A stretch of 26,312 nucleotides of DNA from positions 1-26,312 of the forward strand of contig NZ_CAMICL010000029.1 in NCBI RefSeq assembly GCF_946221105.1, read 5' to 3'. Positions 1 to 7,973 of the stretch are shown piece by piece. The DNA comes from an uncultured Corynebacterium sp. GTDB taxonomy: Bacteria; Actinomycetota; Actinomycetes; Mycobacteriales; Mycobacteriaceae. The notes beneath the pieces were generated by a model. That model was not told where the DNA came from, did not search any database, and saw nothing but the letters and a program-made list of their open reading frames with translations. How positions within the stretch are numbered: the stretch's first letter is position 1; each line of letters begins with the position of its first letter. The position numbers and the translations under genes were made by a program.

Positions 1-2
1 GG

Positions 3-1166
3 GTGGCGTCGACAGGCATGCTGCTTGCAGCGTGCGACGACGAGCCGAGCAACTCCGAGCCGAACCCCGAGCCGTTGACGGAGGCGTCCGTCGCCTTCGA
101 CGGCGCCCACCAGGCTGGCATCCAGACGCCGACGCAGGCGTCGCTCAACCTGGCCGGCTTCAACCTCAGGGACGGGGTGGACGCTGCGGGCGTCGTCAGG
201 CTGATGCGCCTGTGGACTGAAGATGCCCGTGAGCTGACCGCCGGCCGCAACCCGCTGTCCAGCCTGGAGCCGGAGATGGTGCAATGGCCCGCTAACCTCA
301 CCATCACCTGCGGGTTCGGCGAGCGCATCTTCGATATCGCGGCGCCGGACCAAAAGCCGGCGTGGCTGCACGACATCCCCGCGATGCCGCGCGAAGAGCT
401 TAAGCCGGAGTGGGGCCAGACTGATCTTGTGCTGCAGATCTGCTCCGACGACCCGGTGATGAGTGCGTGGGCGCTGCGACACATGACGCGCGCCGGCATG
501 GATTACGTGGAGACCGCCTGGCTGCAGCAGGGGTTCGTGAACGCCTTCGGCTCCATCCCCAAAGGCCAGACACCGCGCAACCTCTTCGGCCAGGTGGACG
601 GCACCGTCAACCCGCGCTCGGACGAGGATTACGCCGAGCAGGTGTTCGCGGACGACGGCTCGTCGTCGCTGGTGGTGCGCCGCATTGCGATGGACCTCGA
701 CGATTGGGAGCGGCTGGACCGCACCTCCCGCGAAGTTGCGGTGGGGCGAAAGCTTTCCGACGGCGCCCCGCTGACCGGCGAAGACGAGTTTGATGCGCCG
801 GACATGGAGGCGCTGGACGAGTACGGGCTGCCCGTGATCGACAAAAACTCCCACATGGCGCGCGCCATGCCGCCCGCGGACCACCCGGAGCAGAAGTTTT
901 TGCGCAGGCCGTACAACTACTCGCTGCCGCCGGCGCCCGGCGAGCTGTCTGACGCGGGCCTGGTCTTTTTGGCCTATCAAAAGGACCCCGACGTGCAGTT
1001 CACCCCTGTGCTGCAACGGCTTTTGGAGGTGGACCGGCTCAACGAATGGACCACGCACATCGGATCCGCGGTGTACTGGATCCCGCCGGGCACACGAGAG
1101 CCCGGTGGTGGGGCAAGCGGCGACGCGTTCTGGGGCGAAACAGTGCTTTCCGGCGCCCGGGGGTAG
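3..1166 (+). CDS. Dyp-type heme peroxidase, lipoprotein-like (5' end cut off)
   Basis: This is the C-terminal part of a dye-decolourising (Dyp-type) peroxidase, which uses heme and hydrogen peroxide to oxidise substrates and, in the EfeB branch, is tied to iron and heme handling outside the membrane. Visible marks, counted from the first in-frame GTG at base 3, are the early HQAGIQTP segment (36-43), the family GxxDG motif (GQVDG, 196-200) and the likely proximal heme histidine in NSHMARA (H284), followed by an Arg-rich FLRRPYNYS segment. The first residues (GMLLAAC) look like the end of a signal peptide with a lipobox, so the mature protein probably starts at Cys11 and is lipid-anchored. The rest of the signal, probably Tat type because the family usually exports folded heme enzyme, lies upstream of the window. 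The true start is therefore not visible. The family call is firm; the physiological substrate is unknown. Confidence 0.9.
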   Translation: MASTGMLLAACDDEPSNSEPNPEPLTEASVAFDGAHQAGIQTPTQASLNLAGFNLRDGVDAAGVVRLMRLWTEDARELTAGRNPLSSLEPEMVQWPANLTITCGFGERIFDIAAPDQKPAWLHDIPAMPREELKPEWGQTDLVLQICSDDPVMSAWALRHMTRAGMDYVETAWLQQGFVNAFGSIPKGQTPRNLFGQVDGTVNPRSDEDYAEQVFADDGSSSLVVRRIAMDLDDWERLDRTSREVAVGRKLSDGAPLTGEDEFDAPDMEALDEYGLPVIDKNSHMARAMPPADHPEQKFLRRPYNYSLPPAPGELSDAGLVFLAYQKDPDVQFTPVLQRLLEVDRLNEWTTHIGSAVYWIPPGTREPGGGASGDAFWGETVLSGARG

Positions 1167-1169
1167 AAT
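1164..1169 (+). promoter_or_regulatory. Candidate -10 box for thrS
   Basis: TAGAAT overlaps the stop codon of the peroxidase gene and matches the actinobacterial TAnnnT -10 pattern. It would give a thrS leader of about 100 nt. No convincing -35 element is seen. I found no T-box features in the leader. Confidence 0.35.
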
Positions 1170-1275
1170 CCCTGGCGTCCGGCGCGCCACCTGCGCCGTC
1201 GGGAGAGAACGTAGAAGATGGGCGGCGTCCAGGTATGACGCAGCCCAGTGACGCGCAAAGGAGCGCACGACAGAT

Positions 1276-3330
1276 ATGTCTACCGAAGCAGCAGTCGAGT
1301 TCGCACCGTTCGAGGTTCCCGCCGGCACCGCCGTCGGCGCAGCCATGCGGGAGCTGAACCTGCCGAACAAGGGGGAGGACGCCGTCGTGTGCGTCCAGGA
1401 CGAAGCGGGCGAGTTGAAAGACCTCTCGCACGTCCCCGAAGCCACCGCGACGTTTACGCCGGTGCCGGCAAACACTGAGCTCGGCCGCTCCGTGATCCGC
1501 CACTCCTGCGCCCACGTGCTCGCCCAGGCCGTGCAGGCCGAGTTCCCCGGCACCAAGCTGGGCATCGGCCCGGCCATCGAGGACGGTTTCTACTACGACT
1601 TCGACGTTGCGGAGCCGTTTACCCCTGAGGATCTGAAGACGCTGGAAAGGCGCATGAAGAAGATCATCAAACAGGGCCAGAAGTTCGTCCGCGGCGTCTA
1701 CGCCTCGCAGGAAGAGGCGGCCGAGGACCTGAAGGACGAGCCGTACAAGCTCGAGCTGATCAACGACAAGGGCAACGTCGACCCGGACTCCGATGAGGCC
1801 ACCGAGGTCGGCGCCGGCGAGCTGACGCACTACGACAACGTCAACCCGCGCACGAACGAGGTGGAGTGGCACGACCTGTGCCGCGGCCCGCACGTGCCCA
1901 CCACCAAGTACATCCCGGCGTTCGCGCTGACCCGCTCGTCCGCCGCCTACTGGCGCGGCGACCAGAACAACGCCGGCCTGCAGCGCGTCTACGGCACCGC
2001 TTGGGAGTCCAAGGAAAAGCTCGAAGAGTACATGACCATGCTCGAGGAGGCGGAAAAGCGCGACCACCGCCGCCTGGGCAACGAGCTGGACCTGTTCTCC
2101 TTCCCGGACGAGGTCGGTTCCGGCCTGCCGGTGTTCCACCCGGACGGTGGCATCGTGCGCATGACCATGGAGCAGCACTCGCGCGAGCGCCACGTCGCCG
2201 CCGGCTACTCCTTTGTCAACACCCCGCACGTGACCAAGGGCGACCTGTTTAAGAAGTCGGGCCACCTGGACTGGTACGCCGACGGCATGTTCCCGCCGAT
2301 GAAGCTCGACGGCGAGGTCGACGGCGACGGAAACGTGACCAAGCAGCCGGTGGACTACTACGCCAAGCCGATGAACTGCCCGATGCACAACCTGATCTTC
2401 GACTCGCGCGGTCGTTCCTACCGCGAGCTGCCGCTGCGCCTGTTCGAGTTCGGCACCGTGTACCGCTACGAGAAGTCCGGCGTGGTCCACGGCTTGACCC
2501 GCGCCCGCGGATTCACGCAGGACGACGCACACATCTACTGCACCGAGGAGCAGCTGGAAGACGAGCTGACCAGCGTGCTGGAGTTCATCATCTCCCTGCT
2601 GCAGGACTACGGCCTGGACGACTTCTACCTGGAACTTTCCACCAAGGACCCGAACAAGTACATCGGCGACGACGAGATCTGGGAGCGCTCGACCAACATC
2701 CTGGAGTCTGTGGCCAAAAAGTCCGGCTTGGAGCTCGTGCCGGACCCGGCGGGCGCCGCGTTCTACGGCCCGAAGATATCGGTGCAGGCCCGCGACGCCA
2801 TCGGCCGCACCTGGCAGATGTCCACCGTGCAGCTGGACTTCAACCTGCCGGAGCGCTTCGATCTGACCTACACCTCCTCGGACGGCTCGAAGAAGCGTCC
2901 GGTGATGATCCACCGCGCGCTCTTCGGCTCCATCGAGCGCTTCTTCGGCGTGCTGCTCGAGCACTACGCCGGCGCGTTCCCGGCCTGGCTGGCCCCGCAC
3001 CAGGTGGTGGGCATCCCGGTGGCCGACGCATTCGCCGACCACCTCGAAGACGTCGTCGGTGCCCTGCGTGAGCGCGGCATCCGCGCGGAGGTTGACCACT
3101 CTGACGACCGCATGCAGAAAAAGATCCGCACCCACACCACCGGCAAGGTGCCGTTCATGCTGCTCGCCGGCGAGCGCGACGTGGAGGCGAATGCGGTCAG
3201 CTTCCGCTTCCTCGACGGCAGCCAGATCAACGGGGTACCGGTCGAGCGCGCAGTGGAGCTGATCGCCGACTGGATCTCCGCCAAGCGCAACGAGCAGCCG
3301 AGCGAGGAAACCGTTGCAGCGGGCAACTAA
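1276..3330 (+). CDS. thrS: Threonyl-tRNA synthetase
   Basis: Class II threonyl-tRNA synthetase, 684 aa, charging tRNA-Thr in the cytoplasm. The order is complete: TGS domain (about 1-65), editing domain with H76xxxH80 (HSCAH) and C202xxxH206 (CRGPH) that clears mis-charged Ser-tRNA, catalytic core with the zinc ligands C368 (MNCPMH), H419 (DDAHIYC) and H546 (VMIHRALFG), and a C-terminal anticodon-binding domain. The ATG start follows AAAGGAG at 1257-1263 with a rather long 12-nt spacing. The last 17 bases overlap the next gene, so the two are probably translationally coupled. Length and motifs are normal; nothing is missing. This is the first gene of the cluster that runs to 7041. Confidence 0.98.
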   Translation: MSTEAAVEFAPFEVPAGTAVGAAMRELNLPNKGEDAVVCVQDEAGELKDLSHVPEATATFTPVPANTELGRSVIRHSCAHVLAQAVQAEFPGTKLGIGPAIEDGFYYDFDVAEPFTPEDLKTLERRMKKIIKQGQKFVRGVYASQEEAAEDLKDEPYKLELINDKGNVDPDSDEATEVGAGELTHYDNVNPRTNEVEWHDLCRGPHVPTTKYIPAFALTRSSAAYWRGDQNNAGLQRVYGTAWESKEKLEEYMTMLEEAEKRDHRRLGNELDLFSFPDEVGSGLPVFHPDGGIVRMTMEQHSRERHVAAGYSFVNTPHVTKGDLFKKSGHLDWYADGMFPPMKLDGEVDGDGNVTKQPVDYYAKPMNCPMHNLIFDSRGRSYRELPLRLFEFGTVYRYEKSGVVHGLTRARGFTQDDAHIYCTEEQLEDELTSVLEFIISLLQDYGLDDFYLELSTKDPNKYIGDDEIWERSTNILESVAKKSGLELVPDPAGAAFYGPKISVQARDAIGRTWQMSTVQLDFNLPERFDLTYTSSDGSKKRPVMIHRALFGSIERFFGVLLEHYAGAFPAWLAPHQVVGIPVADAFADHLEDVVGALRERGIRAEVDHSDDRMQKKIRTHTTGKVPFMLLAGERDVEANAVSFRFLDGSQINGVPVERAVELIADWISAKRNEQPSEETVAAGN

Positions 3331-3922
3331 CGGCGAGACCTACGTCGACACCGGCGTAGGCGACCCGGACCGCCTCACCCGTCTGTGGGCGCCGTACCGC
3401 TCCAGCTACATCACCAAGATGCCGGCGGAAGGGGAGGCGGGGGAGGCCGAAGGATCGTCGAGAAGCAACGGCGATCCCTTCCTCGAAATCCCGCAGATGA
3501 GCGACGAAGACGGCCTGATCGTCGCGCGCGGGGAGACGGTGTACGCGGTGTGCAACCTGTACCCGTACAACGCCGGCCACCTGATGGTGGTGCCGTACCG
3601 CAAAGTAACTGACTTGGAAGAACTCACCGACGCGGAGACGGCCGAGCTGATGGCGTTTGCCAAGCATGCGGTGAAAACGCTCAAGCGCGTGTCCAAACCG
3701 GAGGCGATCAACGTCGGGCTGAACCTGGGCAAGGCCTCGGGCGGGTCGGTGAGCGACCACCTGCACCTGCACGTTGTGCCGCGCTGGGCGGGCGACGCGA
3801 ATTTCATGGCCGTCATCGGCGGCACCAAGGTGCTGCCGCAACTGCTGCAGGAGACGCGGACGCTGCTCGCAGACGGCTGGCGCGAGGTCCACGAGACGGA
3901 ATCAGGTGAACGCGATGCTTAG
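3314..3922 (+). CDS. HIT-family protein, probable Ap4A phosphorylase
   Basis: A 202-aa histidine-triad protein with the HxHxH motif at H149, H151 and H153 (HLHLHVVPRW) and the preceding NVGLNLG and YNAGHLMVVP segments. The closest family member I recognise is M. tuberculosis Rv2613c, reported as a diadenosine tetraphosphate (Ap4A) phosphorylase and found at the same place after thrS. I start it at the TTG at 3314 because AGCGAGG at 3301-3307 lies 6 nt upstream and because the N-terminal stretch (TGVGDPDRLTRLWAPYR) resembles the Rv2613c N-terminus. The start lies inside thrS, a 17-bp overlap. Its stop overlaps the region where pgsA starts. The enzyme would degrade Ap4A made as a side product of aminoacyl-tRNA synthetases. 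An insert of Gly/Glu/Ser at about 38-55 is probably a flexible loop. Confidence 0.9.
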   Translation: MQRATNGETYVDTGVGDPDRLTRLWAPYRSSYITKMPAEGEAGEAEGSSRSNGDPFLEIPQMSDEDGLIVARGETVYAVCNLYPYNAGHLMVVPYRKVTDLEELTDAETAELMAFAKHAVKTLKRVSKPEAINVGLNLGKASGGSVSDHLHLHVVPRWAGDANFMAVIGGTKVLPQLLQETRTLLADGWREVHETESGERDA

Positions 3923-4550
3923 CGTGCACGGACGCAAACCCGCCGCAGTAGCGGTCGAGCCGGTGGCCAAAGGCCTGTTGCGCATCGGTCTGACTCCGAA
4001 CGCGACAACGATTGCGGGAACCGCGCTGACCATGCTCACAGCTATGGTGCTCATCCCCACCGGACACTTGGTGTGGGCGGCGGTGCTCAGCCTGTTCTTC
4101 GCCGCCTTCGACATGGTCGACGGCACGATGGCCAGGCTGCGCGGCGGAGGCACCGCGTTTGGCGCGACGCTGGATGCGAGCTGCGACCGGCTTACCGACG
4201 GCGCGCTGTTCGGCTCGATCGCCATGTGGCTGATCTACGTCGCGGACGCCGCGCCGGTGAACGTGGCGGTGTGCCTGGCGGTCACCGTGCTTTCGCCGAC
4301 CATCAGCTACATCAAGGCCCGCGGCGAGGCTGGTGGGCTAAAGATCGTCGGCGGGCTGGTCGAGCGTCCCGAACGGTTGATTTTGAGCCTCGGTGGCCTA
4401 GCCCTGGAGGGCTTTGGCGTGCCCAACGCGGTGGTGGTCTCGCTTTGGATCCTGCTAGTCGGCTCCGTGATCACCGTTGTGGAGCGCCTGATGTTCGCCG
4501 GACGCGACGAGGGGGCGGACGCGAAGGTCGCGCCGCCAGCGGGAGCGTAA
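3915..4550 (+). CDS. pgsA: Phosphatidylinositol phosphate synthase (CDP-alcohol phosphatidyltransferase)
   Basis: Integral membrane enzyme, 211 aa, joining CDP-diacylglycerol and inositol-1-phosphate to give PI-phosphate, the first step toward PI, PIMs and lipoglycans. The CDP-alcohol phosphatidyltransferase signature is intact: D66xxD69-G70xxA73-R74-x8-G83xxxD87xxxD91. Several hydrophobic helices follow. The family also contains PGP synthases; I assign PIP synthase because of the position before patA and pimA and the PgsA1 (Rv2612c)-like N-terminus (GLLRIGLTPN). I start it at ATG 3915, eight bases inside the HIT gene, with ATCAGG just upstream. An in-frame GTG at 3906 is an alternative that adds three residues. 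It ends directly against patA. Confidence 0.93.
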   Translation: MLSVHGRKPAAVAVEPVAKGLLRIGLTPNATTIAGTALTMLTAMVLIPTGHLVWAAVLSLFFAAFDMVDGTMARLRGGGTAFGATLDASCDRLTDGALFGSIAMWLIYVADAAPVNVAVCLAVTVLSPTISYIKARGEAGGLKIVGGLVERPERLILSLGGLALEGFGVPNAVVVSLWILLVGSVITVVERLMFAGRDEGADAKVAPPAGA

Positions 4551-5495
4551 ATGGGCTTCGCGCGGGAGCGGCTCGTCGCCGCGGGTTACATCGCCGGCTG
4601 GAAGATCGTCGGAGCGCTGCCTACACCGTTGACCGCGCGGGCAGCCGAGTGGGCCGCGGACCGTGCTTCCGGCGAGGGCGCTGGCATGGAGATGCTGCGG
4701 CGCAACCTCGCACGCGTGGTGGGGCCGGAAAACGTCACCCGGCAGCTGGTGCGCGACGCCATGCGCTCCTACGCTCGCTATTGGTTGGAAGCATTCCGTC
4801 TGCCGCGGATGGCGGGCGAGCCGGAGTTGAACGCGAAGCTTTCGGCTGGTGTGGTCGGGCGGGAACACTTGGATTCTGCCGTGGCGCAGGGCCACGGGGT
4901 TGTACTCACGCTGCCTCACACCGGTAACTGGGACATGGCGGGAACATGGCTGGCGAAAAACTTCGGCGGGTTCACCACCGTTGCGGAGCGGCTTGAACCT
5001 GAGGCGCTGTTCGACGCGTTCGTGCACTTCCGCGAGACCCTCGGCTTCGAGGTCGTGCCGCTGACCGGCGGTGAGCAGCCGCCGTTCGAGCGGTTGAAAG
5101 AGGTGCTCGCTGACGGCGGGATCGTGTGCCTGTTGGGGGAGCGGGACTTCTCTCGACGCGGGGTGCCGGTTGAGTTCTTCGGCGAGGAAACGACCTTTCC
5201 CGTCGGCCCGGCCAAGCTAGCGCAGGACACCGGCGCGACGCTTTTGGTTGCGCACTCCTGGTTCACGGGCGCGCGGCGCAACCCTGGCTGGGGCTTTAGC
5301 ATCTCTGCCCCGGTGGAGGTGACCACGCTCGAGGACACTGCGCAGCGCGTGGCCGATCAGTTCGCCCAAAACATTGCCGCCCACCCGGCGGACTGGCACA
5401 TGCTGCAGCCGCTGTGGCCTAAAGACGTGCCGAAGCCGAGCCGCCGCCGGGAGATGGAACGGCGGCTGCGGCAACGGCGCGAACAGGGGAGGTAG
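4551..5495 (+). CDS. patA: PIM acyltransferase (LPLAT/HtrB-like), PatA-type
   Basis: A 314-aa membrane-associated acyltransferase of the lipid A lauroyltransferase-like family. In mycolata the enzyme at this locus (Rv2611c) transfers a fatty acyl chain from acyl-CoA to the mannose of PIM1/PIM2. The catalytic HX4D motif is H123-TGNW-D128, and the second conserved acidic segment is LLGERDFSRRG with E197. The ATG starts at the base after the pgsA stop, with GGGAG at 4541-4545. The C-terminus is strongly basic (RRREMERRLRQRREQGR), fitting contact with acidic phospholipid. Family is clear; the acyl donor and exact position are inferred from the locus. Confidence 0.92.
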   Translation: MGFARERLVAAGYIAGWKIVGALPTPLTARAAEWAADRASGEGAGMEMLRRNLARVVGPENVTRQLVRDAMRSYARYWLEAFRLPRMAGEPELNAKLSAGVVGREHLDSAVAQGHGVVLTLPHTGNWDMAGTWLAKNFGGFTTVAERLEPEALFDAFVHFRETLGFEVVPLTGGEQPPFERLKEVLADGGIVCLLGERDFSRRGVPVEFFGEETTFPVGPAKLAQDTGATLLVAHSWFTGARRNPGWGFSISAPVEVTTLEDTAQRVADQFAQNIAAHPADWHMLQPLWPKDVPKPSRRREMERRLRQRREQGR

Positions 5496-5500
5496 TCGGC

Positions 5501-6589
5501 GTGCGGATCGGTCTGGTGTGCCCGTACTCCTTCAACGTTCCGGGCGGAGTTCAAGCCCACGTGCTTGACCTTGCTGCTCAATTGCGCGAAATGGGCCACC
5601 ACACCGAGGTGCTCGGCCCGGCCTCGAAGGCTGTCGAGCTTCCGGAGTGGGTCACCCGCGGCGGCGCCGCGGTGCCGGTGCGCTACAACGGCTCAGTCGC
5701 GCGGCTGTCCTTCGGCCCGCAAGTGCGCCGTACCACCCGGCATTTCATCGAGCGCGGCAACTTTGACATTTTGCACGTACACGAGCCGAACTCGCCGAGC
5801 TACTCCATGGCGGCGTTGCGCATGGCTACCGGCCCGATCGTGGCCACCTACCACGCCTCAGCGGAATCCTCTTACGCGCTCAAGCTCGTGCTGCCGGCAC
5901 TCCGCGGCAGCCTAGAGAAGATCCGCGCCGGTATCGCGGTGAGTAAGGAGGCGTGGCGCTGGCAGTCGCAGCAGGTGGGCACTGATCCCGTGATCATCCC
6001 GAACGGTGTGGACACCGCCAGATTTCAAGCGGCGCGGCACACCCCGGGAAGACAATCAATGCCAGAAGTGGTGTTCATGGGCCGCTTGGACGAACCCCGC
6101 AAGGGCCTCGACGTGTTCCTGCGGGCCGTGGATCAGCTCCCGCGCAAGCCGCGCGTCACCGTCATCGGAGCTGGGGCGCCCCGAGAGTTTGCGGGCGTCG
6201 AGTTTACGGGGCTGGTTTCTGAGGATGAGAAGGCGCAGATTCTCGGCCGCGCGGATATCTTTGTCGCGCCGAACCTCGGCGGCGAATCGTTCGGGATCAT
6301 CCTCGTGGAGGCGATGGCTGCCGGCTGCGCTGTACTCGCCAGCAACATCCCCGCGTTCGCCGCGGTCTGCGGCAAGGATGCGGGGTTGCTGTTTCCGCCC
6401 GGCGACGCGTCGGCGCTCGCGCAGCAGTTGCAGTTGCTTATCGACGAGCTCCCGCTTCGCACCAACCTCTGCGCTAAAGGCGTGCAGCGGGCAAAAGACT
6501 TCGACTGGTCCGTTGTGGCGCGTCGGGTCCTGGCGGTGTACGAGGCAGTGTCTATCGGGGAGACGGTCGGGGTGGAGGGGTGGCTATGA
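5501..6589 (+). CDS. pimA: Phosphatidylinositol alpha-mannosyltransferase
   Basis: GT-B fold, GT4-family glycosyltransferase, 362 aa, that moves mannose from GDP-mannose to phosphatidylinositol on the cytoplasmic membrane face to give PIM1. Seen in the sequence: N-terminal GGVQAHV loop, FDILHVHEPNSPSY, ATYHASAES, PNGVDTARF, the start of the C-terminal domain at GRLDEPRKGL, and the sugar-nucleotide binding run GGESFGIILVEAMAAG with the conserved E-x7-E. The GTG start at 5501 has GGGGAGG at 5486-5492, eight bases upstream. It follows patA by five bases and overlaps the next gene by an ATGA junction. The closely related PimB' is the main alternative, but the locus favours PimA. Confidence 0.93.
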   Translation: MRIGLVCPYSFNVPGGVQAHVLDLAAQLREMGHHTEVLGPASKAVELPEWVTRGGAAVPVRYNGSVARLSFGPQVRRTTRHFIERGNFDILHVHEPNSPSYSMAALRMATGPIVATYHASAESSYALKLVLPALRGSLEKIRAGIAVSKEAWRWQSQQVGTDPVIIPNGVDTARFQAARHTPGRQSMPEVVFMGRLDEPRKGLDVFLRAVDQLPRKPRVTVIGAGAPREFAGVEFTGLVSEDEKAQILGRADIFVAPNLGGESFGIILVEAMAAGCAVLASNIPAFAAVCGKDAGLLFPPGDASALAQQLQLLIDELPLRTNLCAKGVQRAKDFDWSVVARRVLAVYEAVSIGETVGVEGWL

Positions 6590-7041
6590 CGATGGTGTGG
6601 ATCGCTGTGGCGGTGGTGGTGACTGTGCTGGCGGCGTGGGCCTACAACACGGCGCAGCGGCTCAACCGCCTGCATATCCGGCTCGACCGTTCGCGCGACG
6701 CCCTGCAGGCGGCGCTGGACCGGCGCTGCGCTGTCATCGCTGCGGTCTATCCCGAACTTCGTTCGGTGGCGGAGGACGCGGAGCACGTCAGGATGACACC
6801 GCAGGACATACACACGCGTCTTGCGCAGGAAGAACAACTCTCGGCGCTGGTGGCAGAACGGATCGCGGGCGAGGAAATGCCGGGTCCGCTCAGCGACGCG
6901 GACATCCGAGTCGAGCTGGCCACGCGTTTCTACAACGATGCGGTGGCGGACACGCGGGCGTTGCGCCTTCGGCCGTCGGTAAGCTTTTTGCGCCTCGGCG
7001 GTACAGCGGCACTGCCGCAGTTCGTGCGGGACGACCAGTAA
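6586..7041 (+). CDS. Small LemA-like membrane protein
   Basis: A 151-aa protein of unknown function with one N-terminal membrane helix (about 4-20), then a charged helical region. The pattern NTAQRLNRLHIRLDRSRDAL … RRCAVIAAVYPELR and the later RFYNDAVADTRALR … PSVSFLRLGG resembles the LemA family (long antiparallel helices with an RFYN-AV motif), though it is too distant for me to be certain. I start it at ATG 6586, which overlaps the pimA stop (ATGA) and has GGAGGGG five bases upstream; a GTG at 6580 lies in the same frame. In M. tuberculosis the gene after pimA (Rv2609c) is a membrane-anchored NUDIX protein. No NUDIX box is present here, so this may be the shorter, NUDIX-less form. Its place suggests a membrane role near PIM synthesis; that is inference. 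Confidence 0.8.
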   Translation: MTMVWIAVAVVVTVLAAWAYNTAQRLNRLHIRLDRSRDALQAALDRRCAVIAAVYPELRSVAEDAEHVRMTPQDIHTRLAQEEQLSALVAERIAGEEMPGPLSDADIRVELATRFYNDAVADTRALRLRPSVSFLRLGGTAALPQFVRDDQ

Positions 7042-7062
7042 TAGCTTCAGCAAGCCGGTGCG

Positions 7063-7068
7063 TATAAT
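7063..7068 (+). promoter_or_regulatory. -10 box for yebC
   Basis: A perfect TATAAT lies between the LemA-like gene and yebC, predicting transcription from about 7075 and a leader of about 30 nt. The -35 region is poor. It suggests yebC is transcribed separately from the PIM cluster. Confidence 0.6.
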
Positions 7069-7107
7069 GCCGTCTGTTACACGTCAACCGAGGAAAAGGG
7101 GTGCGTT

Positions 7108-7860
7108 ATGGCGGGCCACTCAAAGTGGGCAACCACGAAGCACAAGAAGGCCGCAAACGACGCGAAGCGGTCGAAGTTGTGGGCGAAGATGATCAAGGAC
7201 ATCGAGGTCGCGGCACGAACCGGCGGCGGCGATCCGGCCGCGAACCCCACCCTGGACGACATGATCCGCAAGGCCAAGAAGGCTTCAGTGCCTGGCGACA
7301 ACATCGAGCGCGCCCGCAAGCGCGGCTCCGGTGAGGAAGCCGGCGGAGCGAACTGGGAGACCGTGATGTACGAGGGTTACGGCGTGAACGGCGTGGCAGT
7401 GCTCATCGAGTGCCTGACGGACAACCGCAACCGCGCGGCCACCGAGGTGCGCACCGCCATGACCAAAAACGGCGGCAACCTGGGGGAGTCCGGCTCCGTC
7501 GGCTACATGTTCGAGCGCACCGGTGTGGTGACCATCCAGAAGGGTGAGCTCAGCGAGGACGACGTGCTTATGGCGGTGCTCGACGCTGGTGCTGAGGAAG
7601 TCAACGACCTCGGCGAAGAGTTCGAGATCACCTGCAAGCCGACCGACCTGCCGGCAGTGCGCGAGGCGCTGGTCGGCGAGGGTATCGAGATCGAGGAAGC
7701 AGGCCAGGAGTTCCGTGCCGACGTCGAGGTCGAGGTTGACGCCGAGGGCGCGAAGAAGATGATGCGCATCATCGACGCATTGGAGGATTCGGACGACGTG
7801 CAGAACGTCTACACCAACATGAACCTCTCTGACGAGGTCGCAGCCCAGCTGGAGGACTAG
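7108..7860 (+). CDS. yebC: YebC/PmpR-family regulatory protein
   Basis: A 250-aa YebC/TACO1-family protein with the hallmark N-terminus MAGHSKWATTKHKKAANDAK, then KLWAKMIKDIEVAARTGGGDP, PGDNIERARKRG, YEGYGVNGVAVLIECLTDNRNRA and GGNLGESGSVGYMFERTGVV. Members are annotated as transcription regulators, and one clade has been linked to relieving ribosome stalling; which applies here is not visible. The C-terminal half is very acidic (EEAGQEFRADVEVEVDAEG). It has its own -10 box and a strong terminator, so it is probably a single-gene unit. It sits beside ruvCAB as in many bacteria. Start ATG has GAGGAAAAGGGG upstream. Confidence 0.96.
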   Translation: MAGHSKWATTKHKKAANDAKRSKLWAKMIKDIEVAARTGGGDPAANPTLDDMIRKAKKASVPGDNIERARKRGSGEEAGGANWETVMYEGYGVNGVAVLIECLTDNRNRAATEVRTAMTKNGGNLGESGSVGYMFERTGVVTIQKGELSEDDVLMAVLDAGAEEVNDLGEEFEITCKPTDLPAVREALVGEGIEIEEAGQEFRADVEVEVDAEGAKKMMRIIDALEDSDDVQNVYTNMNLSDEVAAQLED

Positions 7861-7886
7861 GCCTTCACTGGTCTTTCGCTGTGTGC

Positions 7887-7919
7887 AACGCCCGCGCCGC
7901 CGGTGGTGGCGCGGGCGTT
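7887..7919 (+). terminator. Intrinsic terminator after yebC
   Basis: A perfect 12-bp GC-rich stem (7887-7898 with 7908-7919) around a 9-nt loop, followed by TTTGTTGT-type sequence. It starts 26 bases after the yebC stop and separates yebC from ruvC. Confidence 0.85.
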
Positions 7920-7936
7920 TGTTGTGTCTCGTGTGG

Positions 7937-7952
7937 TAGAACATATGTGTCA
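7937..7952 (+). promoter_or_regulatory. Candidate LexA (SOS) box before ruvC
   Basis: TAGAACATATGTGTCA resembles the actinobacterial SOS box (TCGAAmAnnTGTTCGA): I count 10 of 14 constrained positions, with one good half (TAGAACA) and one weak half. It lies between the yebC terminator and the ruvC ribosome site, where an SOS operator would be expected, since ruvC is LexA-controlled in related actinobacteria. The right half is degenerate, so binding could be weak. Confidence 0.4.
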
Positions 7953-7973
7953 CATGTGCGGAAGGAGGATGCG

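Noticed and set aside
1170..1275. A T-box or other riboswitch in the thrS leader
   Set aside because: The leader is only about 100 bases and I found no T-box sequence, specifier loop or terminator/antiterminator pair.
1039..3135. A 698-codon open frame on the minus strand opposite thrS
   Set aside because: It lies entirely across a well-supported thrS and the end of the peroxidase gene. Its composition (very rich in Val, Leu, Arg, His) is that of an antisense frame in high-GC coding DNA, and it shows no recognisable domain.
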